Origin: Spirochaetales bacterium
Lineage (GTDB): Bacteria > Spirochaetota > Spirochaetia > DSM-27196 > PWMO01
NCBI GenBank assembly: GCA_007123465.1
Contig: SKLB01000320.1
Coordinates: 1-30,137 of the forward strand
DNA length: 30,137 bases
Reading direction: 5' to 3'
Shown here: in pieces, positions 6,872 to 14,650 of the stretch
Layout of the letters: every line of letters begins with the position of its first letter
Numbering within the stretch: the first letter of the stretch is position 1
Notes under the pieces: generated by a model
The model's input: the letters and a program-made list of their open reading frames with translations, nothing else
Database searches by the model: none
What the model was told of the DNA's origin: nothing
Made by a program: the position numbers and the translations under genes

Positions 6872-8533
6872 TCAGCGCTGTGAGCGGTTGTAGGCGCTGA
6901 CCAGCGCCTTGGTGCCGGCCAGATCTATGTTGGTGTCTACTCCGGCGCCCCAGAAGCGGCGGCCATCGTTCAATTCGATCTGCACGTAGGCAACCGCTTC
7001 GGTTTCTGCGCCCTGCCCGATAGCGTGCTCATGGAAATCGGTCAGTCGGAAGGTTTTCCAGTTCTGCCCTTGCATCGCGTGCACAAACGCGCTGATCGGT
7101 CCGTTGCCGACACCTTCGATAATGTGGTCGGTACCTGAGTAGCGTACCGTTGCCCGGCAGCTCAGGCTGCGTTCCTCGTTCTCCATATAGTTGAATATCG
7201 TCCGCTGTACCTCCAGCGGCTTGTTGATCTGCAGGAACTCACGGTTGAACACTTCGTAGATTTCGGTGGTGGTCAGCTCGCGCCCGAGCTCGTCGGCAAT
7301 GCGATTGACTACCGTTCCCATATCCGGATGCATCGACTTGGGCATCTCAAAGCCGTAGTCGCGCGACATTACATACGCCACGCCGCCTTTGCCGCTCTGG
7401 CTGTTGATGCGCACAATTGATTCGTAGGTGCGGCCGATATCGCGGGGGTCTATCAGCAGATACGGCACTTCCCACGCTGCATCCGGTGCGGTGTCGTCAT
7501 CGCGGCGATCCATGCCTTTCTTGATCGCATCCTGATGAGATCCCGAGAAAGCGGTAAAGACCAGCTCTCCGGCGTACGGCTGCCGCGGAGGAACGCTCAT
7601 GCGCGTGCAGCGCTCGTAGATGCTGCGCAGGCGCGGGACGTTGTGCAGGTCGAGACCGGGATCCACGCCGTCCGCTATTCGATTGCACGCCACAATGACG
7701 ATATCGAGGTTTCCGGTGCGCTCACCGTTACCGAACAGCGTACCCTCGACACGGTCGGCACCTGCCATTATGCCCATTTCGCACGCAGCCACACCGGTCC
7801 CACGGTCGTTGTGGGTGTGCAGGCTTATTGTCGCAAGGTCGCGGCGCTTCATATTGCGGCAGAACCACTCAATCTGGTCAGCGTGTTTGTGAGCAGGGAT
7901 CCACTCGACGGTATCGGGCAGATTGAGGATGATCTTGTTCTGCGGTGTCGGATCCCAGATCTCCATTACTGCCTCGCAGACCTCCAGCGCGTAGTCGGTT
8001 TCGGTATCTGAGAAGCTCTCCGGGGAGTACTCGAAGCGCACGTTGGTGCCTTCCAGAGTCGGCACCAGCGACTTGACCAGCGTGGCGCCGTCCACGGCGA
8101 TCTGCTTTATTTCCTGCTTGCCGAGGTTGAAGGTGATCTTTCGCTGCAGCGCGGAGGTAGAGTTGTAGAGATGGATGATCACGTTCCTGGCGCCTCTGAC
8201 GCTCTCAAATGTGCGACGGATCAACGGTTCACGGGATTGGGTCAGCACCTGGATGTAAACGTCATCGGGTATGCGATCGTCGTCGATCAGCTTGCGTACG
8301 AAGTCGAAGTCTATCTGCGAGGCCGAAGGAAACCCAACTTCGATCTCCTTGAAGCCGACTTCAACCAGCAGTTCGAACATCTCGAGCTTCTCTTTGACGC
8401 CCATCGGCACCGCGAGTGCCTGGTTGCCGTCACGTAAATCGACACTGCACCACATCGGGGCTTTGTCGATTACCTTGTCCGGCCAGGTACGGTCCGGCAG
8501 TTCCACGGTCTTGAACGGCGTGTATTTCGGCAT
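6872..8533 (-). CDS. leuA: 2-isopropylmalate synthase
   Basis: A 553-residue enzyme for the first committed step of leucine synthesis: acetyl-CoA plus 2-oxoisovalerate to 2-isopropylmalate, in the cytoplasm. The N-terminal motif TWPDKVIDKAPMWCSVDLRD is typical of the LeuA branch found in mycobacteria and many anaerobes. The TIM barrel carries LRDGNQAL, the metal ligands HTHNDRGTG and the GNGERTGNLD loop (about residues 255-285). The final 120 residues are the LeuA allosteric (leucine-binding) domain. The start is ATG 8533 with AAGGAGG seven bases upstream; a longer frame to 8566 enters the leader terminator and is rejected. Expression is probably controlled by the attenuator immediately upstream. 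Confidence 0.95.
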   Translation of the reverse strand: MPKYTPFKTVELPDRTWPDKVIDKAPMWCSVDLRDGNQALAVPMGVKEKLEMFELLVEVGFKEIEVGFPSASQIDFDFVRKLIDDDRIPDDVYIQVLTQSREPLIRRTFESVRGARNVIIHLYNSTSALQRKITFNLGKQEIKQIAVDGATLVKSLVPTLEGTNVRFEYSPESFSDTETDYALEVCEAVMEIWDPTPQNKIILNLPDTVEWIPAHKHADQIEWFCRNMKRRDLATISLHTHNDRGTGVAACEMGIMAGADRVEGTLFGNGERTGNLDIVIVACNRIADGVDPGLDLHNVPRLRSIYERCTRMSVPPRQPYAGELVFTAFSGSHQDAIKKGMDRRDDDTAPDAAWEVPYLLIDPRDIGRTYESIVRINSQSGKGGVAYVMSRDYGFEMPKSMHPDMGTVVNRIADELGRELTTTEIYEVFNREFLQINKPLEVQRTIFNYMENEERSLSCRATVRYSGTDHIIEGVGNGPISAFVHAMQGQNWKTFRLTDFHEHAIGQGAETEAVAYVQIELNDGRRFWGAGVDTNIDLAGTKALVSAYNRSQR

Positions 8534-8564
8534 CTTTCTCCTCCTTGATCTCTGCTGCCATAAC

Positions 8565-8605
8565 AAAAAAAGCCCGCTACCGAAGGACCTTCGGCAGCGG
8601 GCTTT
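8565..8605 (-). terminator. Intrinsic terminator acting as leuA attenuator
   Basis: On the minus strand a stem of about 14-16 bp (arms 8571-8586 and 8588-8603, one G-U wobble in the RNA) is followed by a run of seven U (8571-8565). It sits between the leader peptide stop and the leuA ribosome site. Readthrough should depend on ribosome position in the leader peptide. Confidence 0.88.
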
Positions 8606-8630
8606 CGCCTGCTCCTGGCGAGCCGTCAGC

Positions 8631-8735
8631 TCAACGCCGACTGCGCCAATCCAGTCCTTCGTGGTCCGAGACCTCGGGTAGAGCGAGTAGGAGACCGAGA
8701 AGGATGGTATTGCAGGACAACGGTGAACGCTTCAC
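8631..8735 (-). CDS. leuL: Leucine leader peptide (attenuation control of leuA)
   Basis: A 34-residue open frame from GTG 8735 to TGA 8631. Residues 12-19 read LLGLLLAL: six leucine codons within eight, including CTT and CTA. It lies between the leuA promoter and a U-run terminator, the classic layout of an amino-acid attenuator: when leucyl-tRNA is scarce the ribosome stalls at the leucine codons and the terminator cannot form. The pairing CTCGG with CCGAG brackets the leucine codons and could be part of the alternative fold. No Shine-Dalgarno sequence is present; the GTG lies 1-3 nt from the predicted transcription start, so translation would be leaderless. A downstream TTG (residue 6) is the only obvious alternative start. 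The exact start is uncertain, the leader role is strongly supported. Confidence 0.8.
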   Translation of the reverse strand: MKRSPLSCNTILLGLLLALPEVSDHEGLDWRSRR

Positions 8736-8743
8736 TGGGCCAA

Positions 8744-8772
8744 AGAATACGAATTCACTCACTATGTGTCAA
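8744..8772 (-). promoter_or_regulatory. leuL-leuA promoter
   Basis: TTGACA (8772-8767) and TATTCT (8749-8744) on the minus strand are spaced by exactly 17 bp. The start of transcription is expected around 8737, right at the leader peptide GTG. Confidence 0.8.
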
Positions 8773-8847
8773 CAGGTCGGGCAGAATAGTTGGTCGAACT
8801 GTTACGGCACGATATCTACGGCACAACATCGGAAATGCCTGCGTATT

Positions 8848-8888
8848 GTACTTGAAAAATGGAAGACTGTCTTCCATTTTTCAAGTAC
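8848..8888. repeat. 41-bp perfect palindrome (20-bp arms), possible bidirectional terminator
   Basis: Arms 8848-8867 and 8869-8888 are perfectly complementary with a single base (8868) between. Inside, an A5 tract, an 8-bp stem and a T5 tract follow one another, so a bidirectional intrinsic terminator is possible. It lies between the end of the SDR gene and the leuA promoter. Stem length is well above what a terminator needs. Confidence 0.85.
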
Positions 8889-8897
8889 GATGCAGAG

Positions 8898-8923
8898 GCG
8901 TCGCGCAGTGCACTGCGCGACGC
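8898..8923. repeat. 26-bp perfect GC-rich palindrome
   Basis: Two 13-base arms (8898-8910, 8911-8923) are exact reverse complements with no spacer; the core is CAGTGCACTG. It sits 9 bp from the 41-bp palindrome, in the same gap downstream of the SDR gene. It may be an RNA hairpin or a protein site; no U-run adjoins it. Confidence 0.8.
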
Positions 8924-8958
8924 AGCCGGGCGCGCACACGCGCAGATGGCGCCGCAAC

Positions 8959-9795
8959 CTAGTCCGCCTTGCTTCTGAGCTGCAGTGGCGAGCCGGGTTC
9001 GCGCAGCATGCTGTTGTAGATGGCGCGGTCTACCCAATGCGGCAGAATTCGCTGCATCAGCGCCACAAGCTGTGCTTCGAATGAGATAATCCGGTTGCGT
9101 TTCTTCCAGTAGATCGCGCTGAGAATGTGTGCGGCTACGCGCTCGGCAGACATAAGGCGTGCCTCGTCTCTGGGTGTCTCGGCCTGCTCCAAGCCGTCAG
9201 CGGTCAGCGCGTGCCGCCGGATGCTCGAGCGCGTAAAACCGGGAGCAACCAGCAGTACGTGAAGCCTGTCGTTGAGGTGTTCGATACGAATGCTCTCAAG
9301 AAAACCGTGCATTGCAAACTTGGACGCCGAATAGCCCGAGCGCGCCGGCAGACCGTGAAAGCCGGCGACCGACGATATGCCGACCAGTACTCCGTAGCTT
9401 GACGCCAGCAGCAACGGCAGTGCGGCCCTGGTGCAGTTGACCGTTCCCCAGAAATTGACATCCATGACACGGCGTAGTACTGCAATCTCGCTATCGAGCA
9501 CCAGTGCCCGCATGGAGATGCCGGCGTTATTGATCAGAATGTCCACACCACCAAAGCGGTCGACGGCGTGCTGCACCAGGGCGCTGCACTGCTGCGGGTC
9601 TGTTACGTCCGTGGGTTGTGCTATCACTACGCCGCCGCGTGCACACGCCTGCTCTGCCAGGCTCTCAAGCTCGACTGTGTTGCGCGCTGCGGCAATTACT
9701 CGTGCGCCACGGGCTGCCAGCAGCGCTGCGGTAGCACGGCCAATGCCGCCGGATGCACCGGTGACAATTGCGGTCTTGTTGCGAAAATCGTACAC
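8959..9795 (-). CDS. Short-chain dehydrogenase/reductase (classical SDR)
   Basis: A 278-residue NAD(P)-dependent oxidoreductase with a Rossmann fold. It has the TGASGGIG cofactor loop (12-19), NNAG (89-92), the catalytic Ser near 141-142 and Y155-SAS-K159. After the core come about 70 residues ending in a basic/hydrophobic tail (WKKRNRIISFEAQLVALMQRIL), as in DHRS7-like members that attach to membranes. GTG start at 9795, with AAGGCGG upstream, lies 27 bp after the FAD-subunit stop, so it is the last gene of the molybdenum hydroxylase operon. Substrate is unknown. SDR genes are not part of the standard purine cluster, so it may serve an unlinked lipid or carbonyl reaction. Confidence 0.88.
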   Translation of the reverse strand: MYDFRNKTAIVTGASGGIGRATAALLAARGARVIAAARNTVELESLAEQACARGGVVIAQPTDVTDPQQCSALVQHAVDRFGGVDILINNAGISMRALVLDSEIAVLRRVMDVNFWGTVNCTRAALPLLLASSYGVLVGISSVAGFHGLPARSGYSASKFAMHGFLESIRIEHLNDRLHVLLVAPGFTRSSIRRHALTADGLEQAETPRDEARLMSAERVAAHILSAIYWKKRNRIISFEAQLVALMQRILPHWVDRAIYNSMLREPGSPLQLRSKAD

Positions 9796-9822
9796 GGTGG
9801 AACCGCCTTCACGCTAGGCTGG

Positions 9823-10680
9823 TCAGCGCAGCTCGTGCGTCAGAAACTGCTCGATCAACGCCAGCGCGGTATGCTTGCGGTACTCGGCGGTTGAGCGCTG
9901 GTCATCTATCGGGCGGATCAGCTCGGCGTACTGCTGAAGTGTCTGCGGTATGCGCAGTGCAAGCTGCTCAGGCGCCGTGTTCTGGAGATGATGCTCTATG
10001 TCGCGGTCTCGCACAATAGTGGGGGCTACCGCGCCGACCGCGATGCCGATCTCGGTAACCGTGCGGTCAACGATACGCGCACAGGCGCACAGCGACAGCT
10101 TGGAAAGTGCGTTTGCACGGCGGGTACCCACTTTCTTGTAGAACTTGACCGTGCTGTTATCCGGTGGCAGGTGGATGGCGGTAACCAATTCATCGTTGTT
10201 GAGTGCGGTTCTGCCGGGGCCGGTGATGAACTCGGCAATCGGTAGACGGCGTCTTCCCGAGGGGCCGGCCAGTTCCACCTCGGCGTCCAGTGCATACAGG
10301 GCGCAGGCGGCATCTGCCGCCGGTGAGGCGTTGCAGATGTTGCCGGCCAGCGTGGCTACGTTGCGCAAACCGGGGGCCGCCAACTCGATAATTGAATCCC
10401 GCAGCAGCTGCGGCGTGGTTGGGTGATCGAGCAGTTCGCTGTAGGTCACGGAAGCGCCGATGGTCATCTGCGGCCCCGAACCGTTTCCGGAAATGTCTAT
10501 ACGGCGCAGCTCCTGCAGATGACCAACGTAGACCACCGGCTTGTCGATCCGGGGTAGCGTGCCGGCCCAGTTGCGGTGGCGCACCAGCAGATCGGTCCCG
10601 CCGGCAAGCGGGATTGCTCCGGTTTCTGCACGTACCTGCAGCGCTTCAGCCAGATCTACGGGTCGATGGAACGTTACCAT
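9823..10680 (-). CDS. Molybdenum hydroxylase FAD-binding subunit (XdhB/YgfM-like)
   Basis: A 285-residue subunit that passes electrons from the 2Fe-2S centres through FAD to NAD+ or another acceptor. The FAD pyrophosphate loop is IPLAGGTDLLVRH near residues 24-36, and TLAGNICNASPAADAACALYALDA (about 105-128) is the second FAD-contact block of the CO-dehydrogenase/xanthine-dehydrogenase flavoprotein family. The C-terminal third is the CODH_FAD_C domain. The start is ATG 10680, overlapping the 2Fe-2S subunit stop by 7 bp; a longer frame to 10854 runs inside that gene. It is the only FAD subunit in the window although two molybdenum hydroxylases are encoded, so it may serve both (inference). Confidence 0.9.
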   Translation of the reverse strand: MVTFHRPVDLAEALQVRAETGAIPLAGGTDLLVRHRNWAGTLPRIDKPVVYVGHLQELRRIDISGNGSGPQMTIGASVTYSELLDHPTTPQLLRDSIIELAAPGLRNVATLAGNICNASPAADAACALYALDAEVELAGPSGRRRLPIAEFITGPGRTALNNDELVTAIHLPPDNSTVKFYKKVGTRRANALSKLSLCACARIVDRTVTEIGIAVGAVAPTIVRDRDIEHHLQNTAPEQLALRIPQTLQQYAELIRPIDDQRSTAEYRKHTALALIEQFLTHELR

Positions 10681-11147
10681 AGGCCGGATCCTTTGATTGC
10701 AGCGCGTTTGATGCCGTCGACTATCATCGCGTAACCGGTGCAGCGGCACAGATTGCCCGAGATTGCCGTGCGAATCTGATGCTCGTCCGGCGCCGGGTTC
10801 TGCCGCAGCAGTGCCTCGGTGGCAACAGCCATCCCGGTCATGCAGAAACCGCACTGCACCGCACCGGCCTCCGCGTAGCCTGCGTTGATCGCGCGCCCCC
10901 GATCGGTGGCGGCGATACCTTCAGGGGTTTCCAGCACCGCGCCTTCTATCATGCCAACGGCCAGGATACACGAGTTGACGATGCGACCGTCTTTGAGAAT
11001 CGAACACGCGCCGCACTCTCCTTCGCCGCAGCCTTCTTTGACACCGGTCATGCGGAACTCATCGCGCAGAACGTCGATCAGGCGGGCCATCGGGTGTGCG
11101 CTGGTGGATACCTCGCGGCCGTTAAGCGTGAACCGGATTTCGCGCAT
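10674..11147 (-). CDS. Molybdenum hydroxylase 2Fe-2S subunit (XdhC-like of E. coli)
   Basis: A 157-residue iron-sulfur subunit. The N-terminal plant-ferredoxin-type cluster uses C40, C45, C48 and C60 (GCGEGECGAC), and the C-terminal helical cluster uses C99, C102, C134 and C136 (QCGFC, LCRCTGY). All eight ligands are present, so both clusters should form. The role is electron transfer from the molybdenum centre to FAD. ATG 11147 has a perfect GGAGGTGA about 6 bases upstream. The start lies 26 bp inside the end of the large-subunit gene, so the genes are translated as a unit. It is a stand-alone version of the domain fused in the second hydroxylase at 17463-20261. Confidence 0.93.
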   Translation of the reverse strand: MREIRFTLNGREVSTSAHPMARLIDVLRDEFRMTGVKEGCGEGECGACSILKDGRIVNSCILAVGMIEGAVLETPEGIAATDRGRAINAGYAEAGAVQCGFCMTGMAVATEALLRQNPAPDEHQIRTAISGNLCRCTGYAMIVDGIKRAAIKGSGLW

Positions 11148-13281
11148 GCTTCTTCACCTCCAGAATATACTCAGGTGTGACCGGGATCCGCCTCAACGGC
11201 AGGTCAAAGGCGTGCTGCAGCGCCAGCGTGAAGGCAGGCGCTGCACCGTCAAACACTACTTCCCCGGCGCCCTTGGCTCCCGACGGTCCGTAGGGGTAGG
11301 GGTTGTCCACCAGACAGCTGTTGATTGCCGGGTAGTCAAGCGAGGTTGGTATTACGTAGTCGGCCATGGTTATCTGCTGGAAGCGGCCGTTACTGCTCTC
11401 GAGCTTCTCGATCTGGGCGTAGCCCAGTCCCTGCACAATGCCGCCGTCGATCTGCCCCTGGATCACCAGCTCATCGATTGCGCGGCCGATGTCAAATGCC
11501 GCCCAGATACCGGTTACGCCGGCCTCCAGCGTAACGGGGTCTGTCTGCACTTCAATGCACGTAACGCCCCAGCCGAAAGACGGGTAGGCGTCGCCCTGCA
11601 GCGTCTCGGCGTCCCAGCGGATCTCCGGCGGCTGCCGGTACTCCTGCTCGACCTCGATCGGGCCGGGTTCGTTGGCGCGCGCTTTGAGCTTCCTGGCGCC
11701 TTCCTGCAGCAGGTAGCCGACCACACCCACCGAACGCGAAGCACAGGTCGGGCCTGAATCCGGGGTGAGGTCGGTATTGGTGTTGAGCAGTTGTACTTCG
11801 GTGTAGGGGATCTCCATGACGTCGGCAACAATCTTGCGGAAGGTTGTGTCAACTCCCTGACCGATTTCGACGTTTGACGCGCAGACTTCGATGACGTCAT
11901 CCTCGGTACGCCGCAGCCGCACGCGCGCCTTGATGATGTCGCGCTCACCGGAGCCGGTGAAACCGCTGCCGTGCTGCACAAATGCGAGCGCGATACCGCG
12001 TCCGCCGCCGCGTGCGTAGCTGCGTCTCTTGCGGTCATAATCCGAGAGCTGCTTGACACGCTCAAGCAACTCGTTGAGCTTGACGTCTTCGGGCACGTGG
12101 CCGTTGGTTATGGTGGCGCTGTTGCGGCGCACGAAGTAGCGCCGGCGAAACTCGTCCTCGTCGACGCCGAGCTCCTGCGCGATCTGGCTCATGTGCATCT
12201 CGATAGCAAACAGGCCCTGCGGTGCGCCAAAACCGCGAAACGCATCTGCGGGAACCGTATTGGTGGCAACCGCTCTTCCGTGCGCGCGTACGCTCGGGAT
12301 ATCGTAGACCCCGATGCCGGTGAACACCGCCCGTTGCAGTACCACGCGAGAGGAACTCTCGTACGCGCCGGCGTCTATGATGGTATCGAGCTGCATGCCG
12401 AGGATCCGGCCGTCGGAATCGAGTGCCGTGCGCAGCGTGATGCGGCTGGGGTGACGCTTGCTGGTCACCTCCAGGTCTTCTTCGCGAGGCAGGACGAGCT
12501 GTATCGGCTTGCCGATCTTCAGCGTAGCCACCGCCAGCGGCACCGCCAGCACATCCGGGTAGTGCTCTTTGCCGCCAAATCCGCCGCCGGTTACCGTCTG
12601 GCGGACGCGTACATCTTCTGCCGCCCAGCCCAGCGCTTCGGCAACCGAGTGCCGGATGTAGAACGGGCACTGGGTGGAGGCGTGAATGGTGAGCTTGCCG
12701 TCTTCGAAAGTACCGCACAGCGCCTGCGGTTCCAGATAGACGTGTTCCTGAGCGCCGGATTCAAAGGTCCCCTCAACAACTCTGGCCGCGCGGGCAAACG
12801 CTGCGTCCGGATCGCCCTTGGTGAGGTTGATCTCGGCAAAAAGGTTGTCTGAGCCGTGAATTGGGCCTCCTTTGAGAGCCAGCGCCTCATCGATATTCAC
12901 CGCGGGCTCGAGGTCCTCGTACTCAACCTCGATTGAGTCCATGATCTGCAGGATCCGGCTGCGATCCGGTCCCACCAGCATGCCGATGGTCTCACCATAG
13001 AAGCTGGTCAGATCAGCGGCAAATGCGCGCCAATCACGGTTGATCATAGCCACGCAGTTCTCTCCACCCTCGGGAATATCACGATGATCGACATAGTAGT
13101 AGCCTTCGGGCAGCTCGGGTACACGCACGGCGAGAATCCGGGCACGCGAACGCGTTGAACGTACGCAGCGGGCGTACAGCATGTCGGGGTAGTAGTAATC
13201 GGCCAGGTACCTGGTCTCGCCGGAGGTCTTGCCGTGAGAATCGACGCGTTGAACCGCTGTACTTATCGGGCTCTTGTTCAT
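11122..13281 (-). CDS. xdhA: Molybdenum hydroxylase large (molybdopterin) subunit, xanthine dehydrogenase-like
   Basis: A 719-residue molybdopterin-binding catalytic subunit. It has GGGFGGKE near residue 225 (Mo-pterin and Gln/Glu block), AFRGFGAPQ near 345, and the C-terminal GAKGAGE motif whose final Glu is the base that activates the Mo-OH group. There are no Fe-S or FAD domains, so it works with the two genes that follow. Likely substrate is a purine (xanthine/hypoxanthine), since it is embedded in the purine cluster and resembles XdhA, but related enzymes oxidise other N-heterocycles. The start is ATG 13281 with GGAGG 6 bases upstream; a longer frame to 13425 overlaps the divergent ygeX gene and is rejected. 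Its promoter backs onto that of ygeX. Confidence 0.9.
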   Translation of the reverse strand: MNKSPISTAVQRVDSHGKTSGETRYLADYYYPDMLYARCVRSTRSRARILAVRVPELPEGYYYVDHRDIPEGGENCVAMINRDWRAFAADLTSFYGETIGMLVGPDRSRILQIMDSIEVEYEDLEPAVNIDEALALKGGPIHGSDNLFAEINLTKGDPDAAFARAARVVEGTFESGAQEHVYLEPQALCGTFEDGKLTIHASTQCPFYIRHSVAEALGWAAEDVRVRQTVTGGGFGGKEHYPDVLAVPLAVATLKIGKPIQLVLPREEDLEVTSKRHPSRITLRTALDSDGRILGMQLDTIIDAGAYESSSRVVLQRAVFTGIGVYDIPSVRAHGRAVATNTVPADAFRGFGAPQGLFAIEMHMSQIAQELGVDEDEFRRRYFVRRNSATITNGHVPEDVKLNELLERVKQLSDYDRKRRSYARGGGRGIALAFVQHGSGFTGSGERDIIKARVRLRRTEDDVIEVCASNVEIGQGVDTTFRKIVADVMEIPYTEVQLLNTNTDLTPDSGPTCASRSVGVVGYLLQEGARKLKARANEPGPIEVEQEYRQPPEIRWDAETLQGDAYPSFGWGVTCIEVQTDPVTLEAGVTGIWAAFDIGRAIDELVIQGQIDGGIVQGLGYAQIEKLESSNGRFQQITMADYVIPTSLDYPAINSCLVDNPYPYGPSGAKGAGEVVFDGAAPAFTLALQHAFDLPLRRIPVTPEYILEVKKHARNPVHA

Positions 13282-13299
13282 AACGCCTCCGCTAAGAAA

Positions 13300-13328
13300 A
13301 TTGTGCCGCTTTTCGGTGCAAAAGTAAA
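13300..13328 (-). promoter_or_regulatory. Promoter of the xdhA-like operon
   Basis: On the minus strand TTTACT (13328-13323) and CACAAT (13305-13300) are 17 bp apart. Between the boxes lies an imperfect inverted repeat TTGTGCCG-N5-CGGTGCAA (13301-13321), a possible operator. The -35 is only 2 bp from the divergent ygeX -35. Confidence 0.5.
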
Positions 13329-13330
13329 CC

Positions 13331-13358
13331 TTGACCTGCGGTTTTTTTCGCGCATAAT
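13331..13358 (+). promoter_or_regulatory. ygeX promoter, predicted leaderless
   Basis: TTGACC (13331-13336) and CATAAT (13353-13358) are 16 bp apart. The sixth base after the -10 box is followed directly by the ATG at 13365, so transcription should begin at the start codon. No Shine-Dalgarno sequence precedes it. Confidence 0.65.
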
Positions 13359-13364
13359 CACGGT

Positions 13365-14621
13365 ATGCAGTCAGCCGCAGTCGAGATTGAGTTTGTCGAG
13401 AAGAAGCGCTATCCGGTAGCCCCACAGCCGGTGAGTCAGGATTTTTCCGCTGAGACTATCGGTGCCGTGCGCCGGTTTCATCAGACGTTCCGCCAATACC
13501 GGCCGACGCCGCTGGTAGCGCTGCCCGGCCTTGCAGCAGAGCTGGGAGTGGCCGGAGTATGGGTCAAGGATGAGTCCAGGCGCTTCGATCTGAACTCGTT
13601 CAAAGTGCTCGGCGGCTCCTACGCTATCGCACGTTACCTCGGCGGTGTGCTGGGTATCAAACCCTCCGAGCTGAGTTTTGCGCGCTTGAACGAGCCCGCG
13701 GCGCGCCGAGCGCTGGGAACGGTTAACTTTGTGACCGCAACCGACGGTAACCACGGCCGCGCGGTTGCCTGGAGCGCGCGCGAGCTCGGTCACCGGGCGA
13801 TTGTCTTTATGCCCAGGGGAACCGTTGCGGCACGCGTTGCCAACATTGAAAAAGAGGGCGCCGAAGTGCACGTGACCGACGGCAACTACGACGAGACTAT
13901 CCGCACCGCGCGCGCCTACATGGAGCGTCATGGCGGGGTCATTGTGCAGGATACCGCCTGGGAAGGCTACCGTGACATTCCGCTATGGATCATGCAGGGC
14001 TACGCGGTGGTTATGCACGAGGCGGTGCAGCAGGCTGCTGCCGCCGGCGTGGAGTTTCCGTCGCACGCGTTTCTGCAGGCCGGCGTCGGCTCATTTGCCG
14101 GCGGCGCGGCGGGGCTGCTGGCCTCGCACTACGGTGAGCGTCGTCCGCGGACTTCGGTGATCGAGCCCACCGAGGCTGCCTGTTACTACGCTTCGGTAGC
14201 TGCCGGCGACGGTGAGCCGCACGACATCGGCGGTGAAATGCCATCGATTATGGCCGGTCTGGCGTGTGGCGAGCCAAACCGGTTGGCCTGGCCGATCCTG
14301 CGCGATCACGCCGATCTCTACTTCCGTGTAGCAGACTCTATTGCAGCCAGCGGTATGCGCGCCCTGGCATCGCCGCGTTCCGCTGACCCGCCGCTGGTTG
14401 CCGGTGAGAGCGCCGCCGCAGCGGTGGGTCTGGCGCTGGCCCTCAAGCACGATCCGTCCTACGCTGCGGCGCGCGGCAGCCTGGGGCTTGACGCCGATTC
14501 GCATCTGTTGATCGTTTCAACCGAGGGTGACACAGATCCTGATCACTACCGCCTGGTAATTGACGAACGGCTCTATCCGGCTGCGTGGGAGCCGGCTGCG
14601 TGGGAGGCCGCCCGGCGCTAG
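13365..14621 (+). CDS. ygeX: Diaminopropionate ammonia-lyase
   Basis: A 418-residue PLP enzyme of fold type II that converts 2,3-diaminopropionate (D or L) to pyruvate and two ammonia. Lys80 in LNSFKVLGGSYA is the Schiff-base lysine. TDGNHGRAVAW is the phosphate/substrate loop. VQDTAWEGY, AGVGSFAGG, PSIMAGLACGEPN and STEGDTD are all close to the corresponding stretches of E. coli YgeX. In the purine cluster it performs the terminal step that yields pyruvate. The promoter places the ATG at the transcript start; no ribosome site is visible. The C-terminus has a perfect 15-bp tandem duplication (14577-14606) that repeats PAAWE, absent from the usual family end. Confidence 0.95.
   Translation: MQSAAVEIEFVEKKRYPVAPQPVSQDFSAETIGAVRRFHQTFRQYRPTPLVALPGLAAELGVAGVWVKDESRRFDLNSFKVLGGSYAIARYLGGVLGIKPSELSFARLNEPAARRALGTVNFVTATDGNHGRAVAWSARELGHRAIVFMPRGTVAARVANIEKEGAEVHVTDGNYDETIRTARAYMERHGGVIVQDTAWEGYRDIPLWIMQGYAVVMHEAVQQAAAAGVEFPSHAFLQAGVGSFAGGAAGLLASHYGERRPRTSVIEPTEAACYYASVAAGDGEPHDIGGEMPSIMAGLACGEPNRLAWPILRDHADLYFRVADSIAASGMRALASPRSADPPLVAGESAAAAVGLALALKHDPSYAAARGSLGLDADSHLLIVSTEGDTDPDHYRLVIDERLYPAAWEPAAWEAARR
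14577..14606 (+). repeat. 15-bp perfect tandem duplication at the ygeX 3' end
   Basis: The unit beginning CCGGCTGCG occurs at 14577-14591 and again at 14592-14606. It keeps frame and adds five residues. It looks like a recent slippage event and has no known functional role. Confidence 0.85.
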
Positions 14622-14650
14622 CGCCCCCACGCGCTGCTCTTGCAACCGGT

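Noticed and set aside
8565..8735. T-box riboswitch upstream of leuA
   Set aside because: No T-box sequence resembling GGTGGNACCGCG nor AGTA specifier stem was seen; the leucine-rich reading frame explains the terminator better.
11971..12852. 293-codon plus-strand frame opposite the xdhA-like gene
   Set aside because: Antisense shadow of a conserved molybdenum hydroxylase gene with no support for translation.
14614..14625. Palindrome GGCGCTAGCGCC at the end of ygeX as a terminator
   Set aside because: It overlaps the stop codon, has no loop and is not followed by a T-run.
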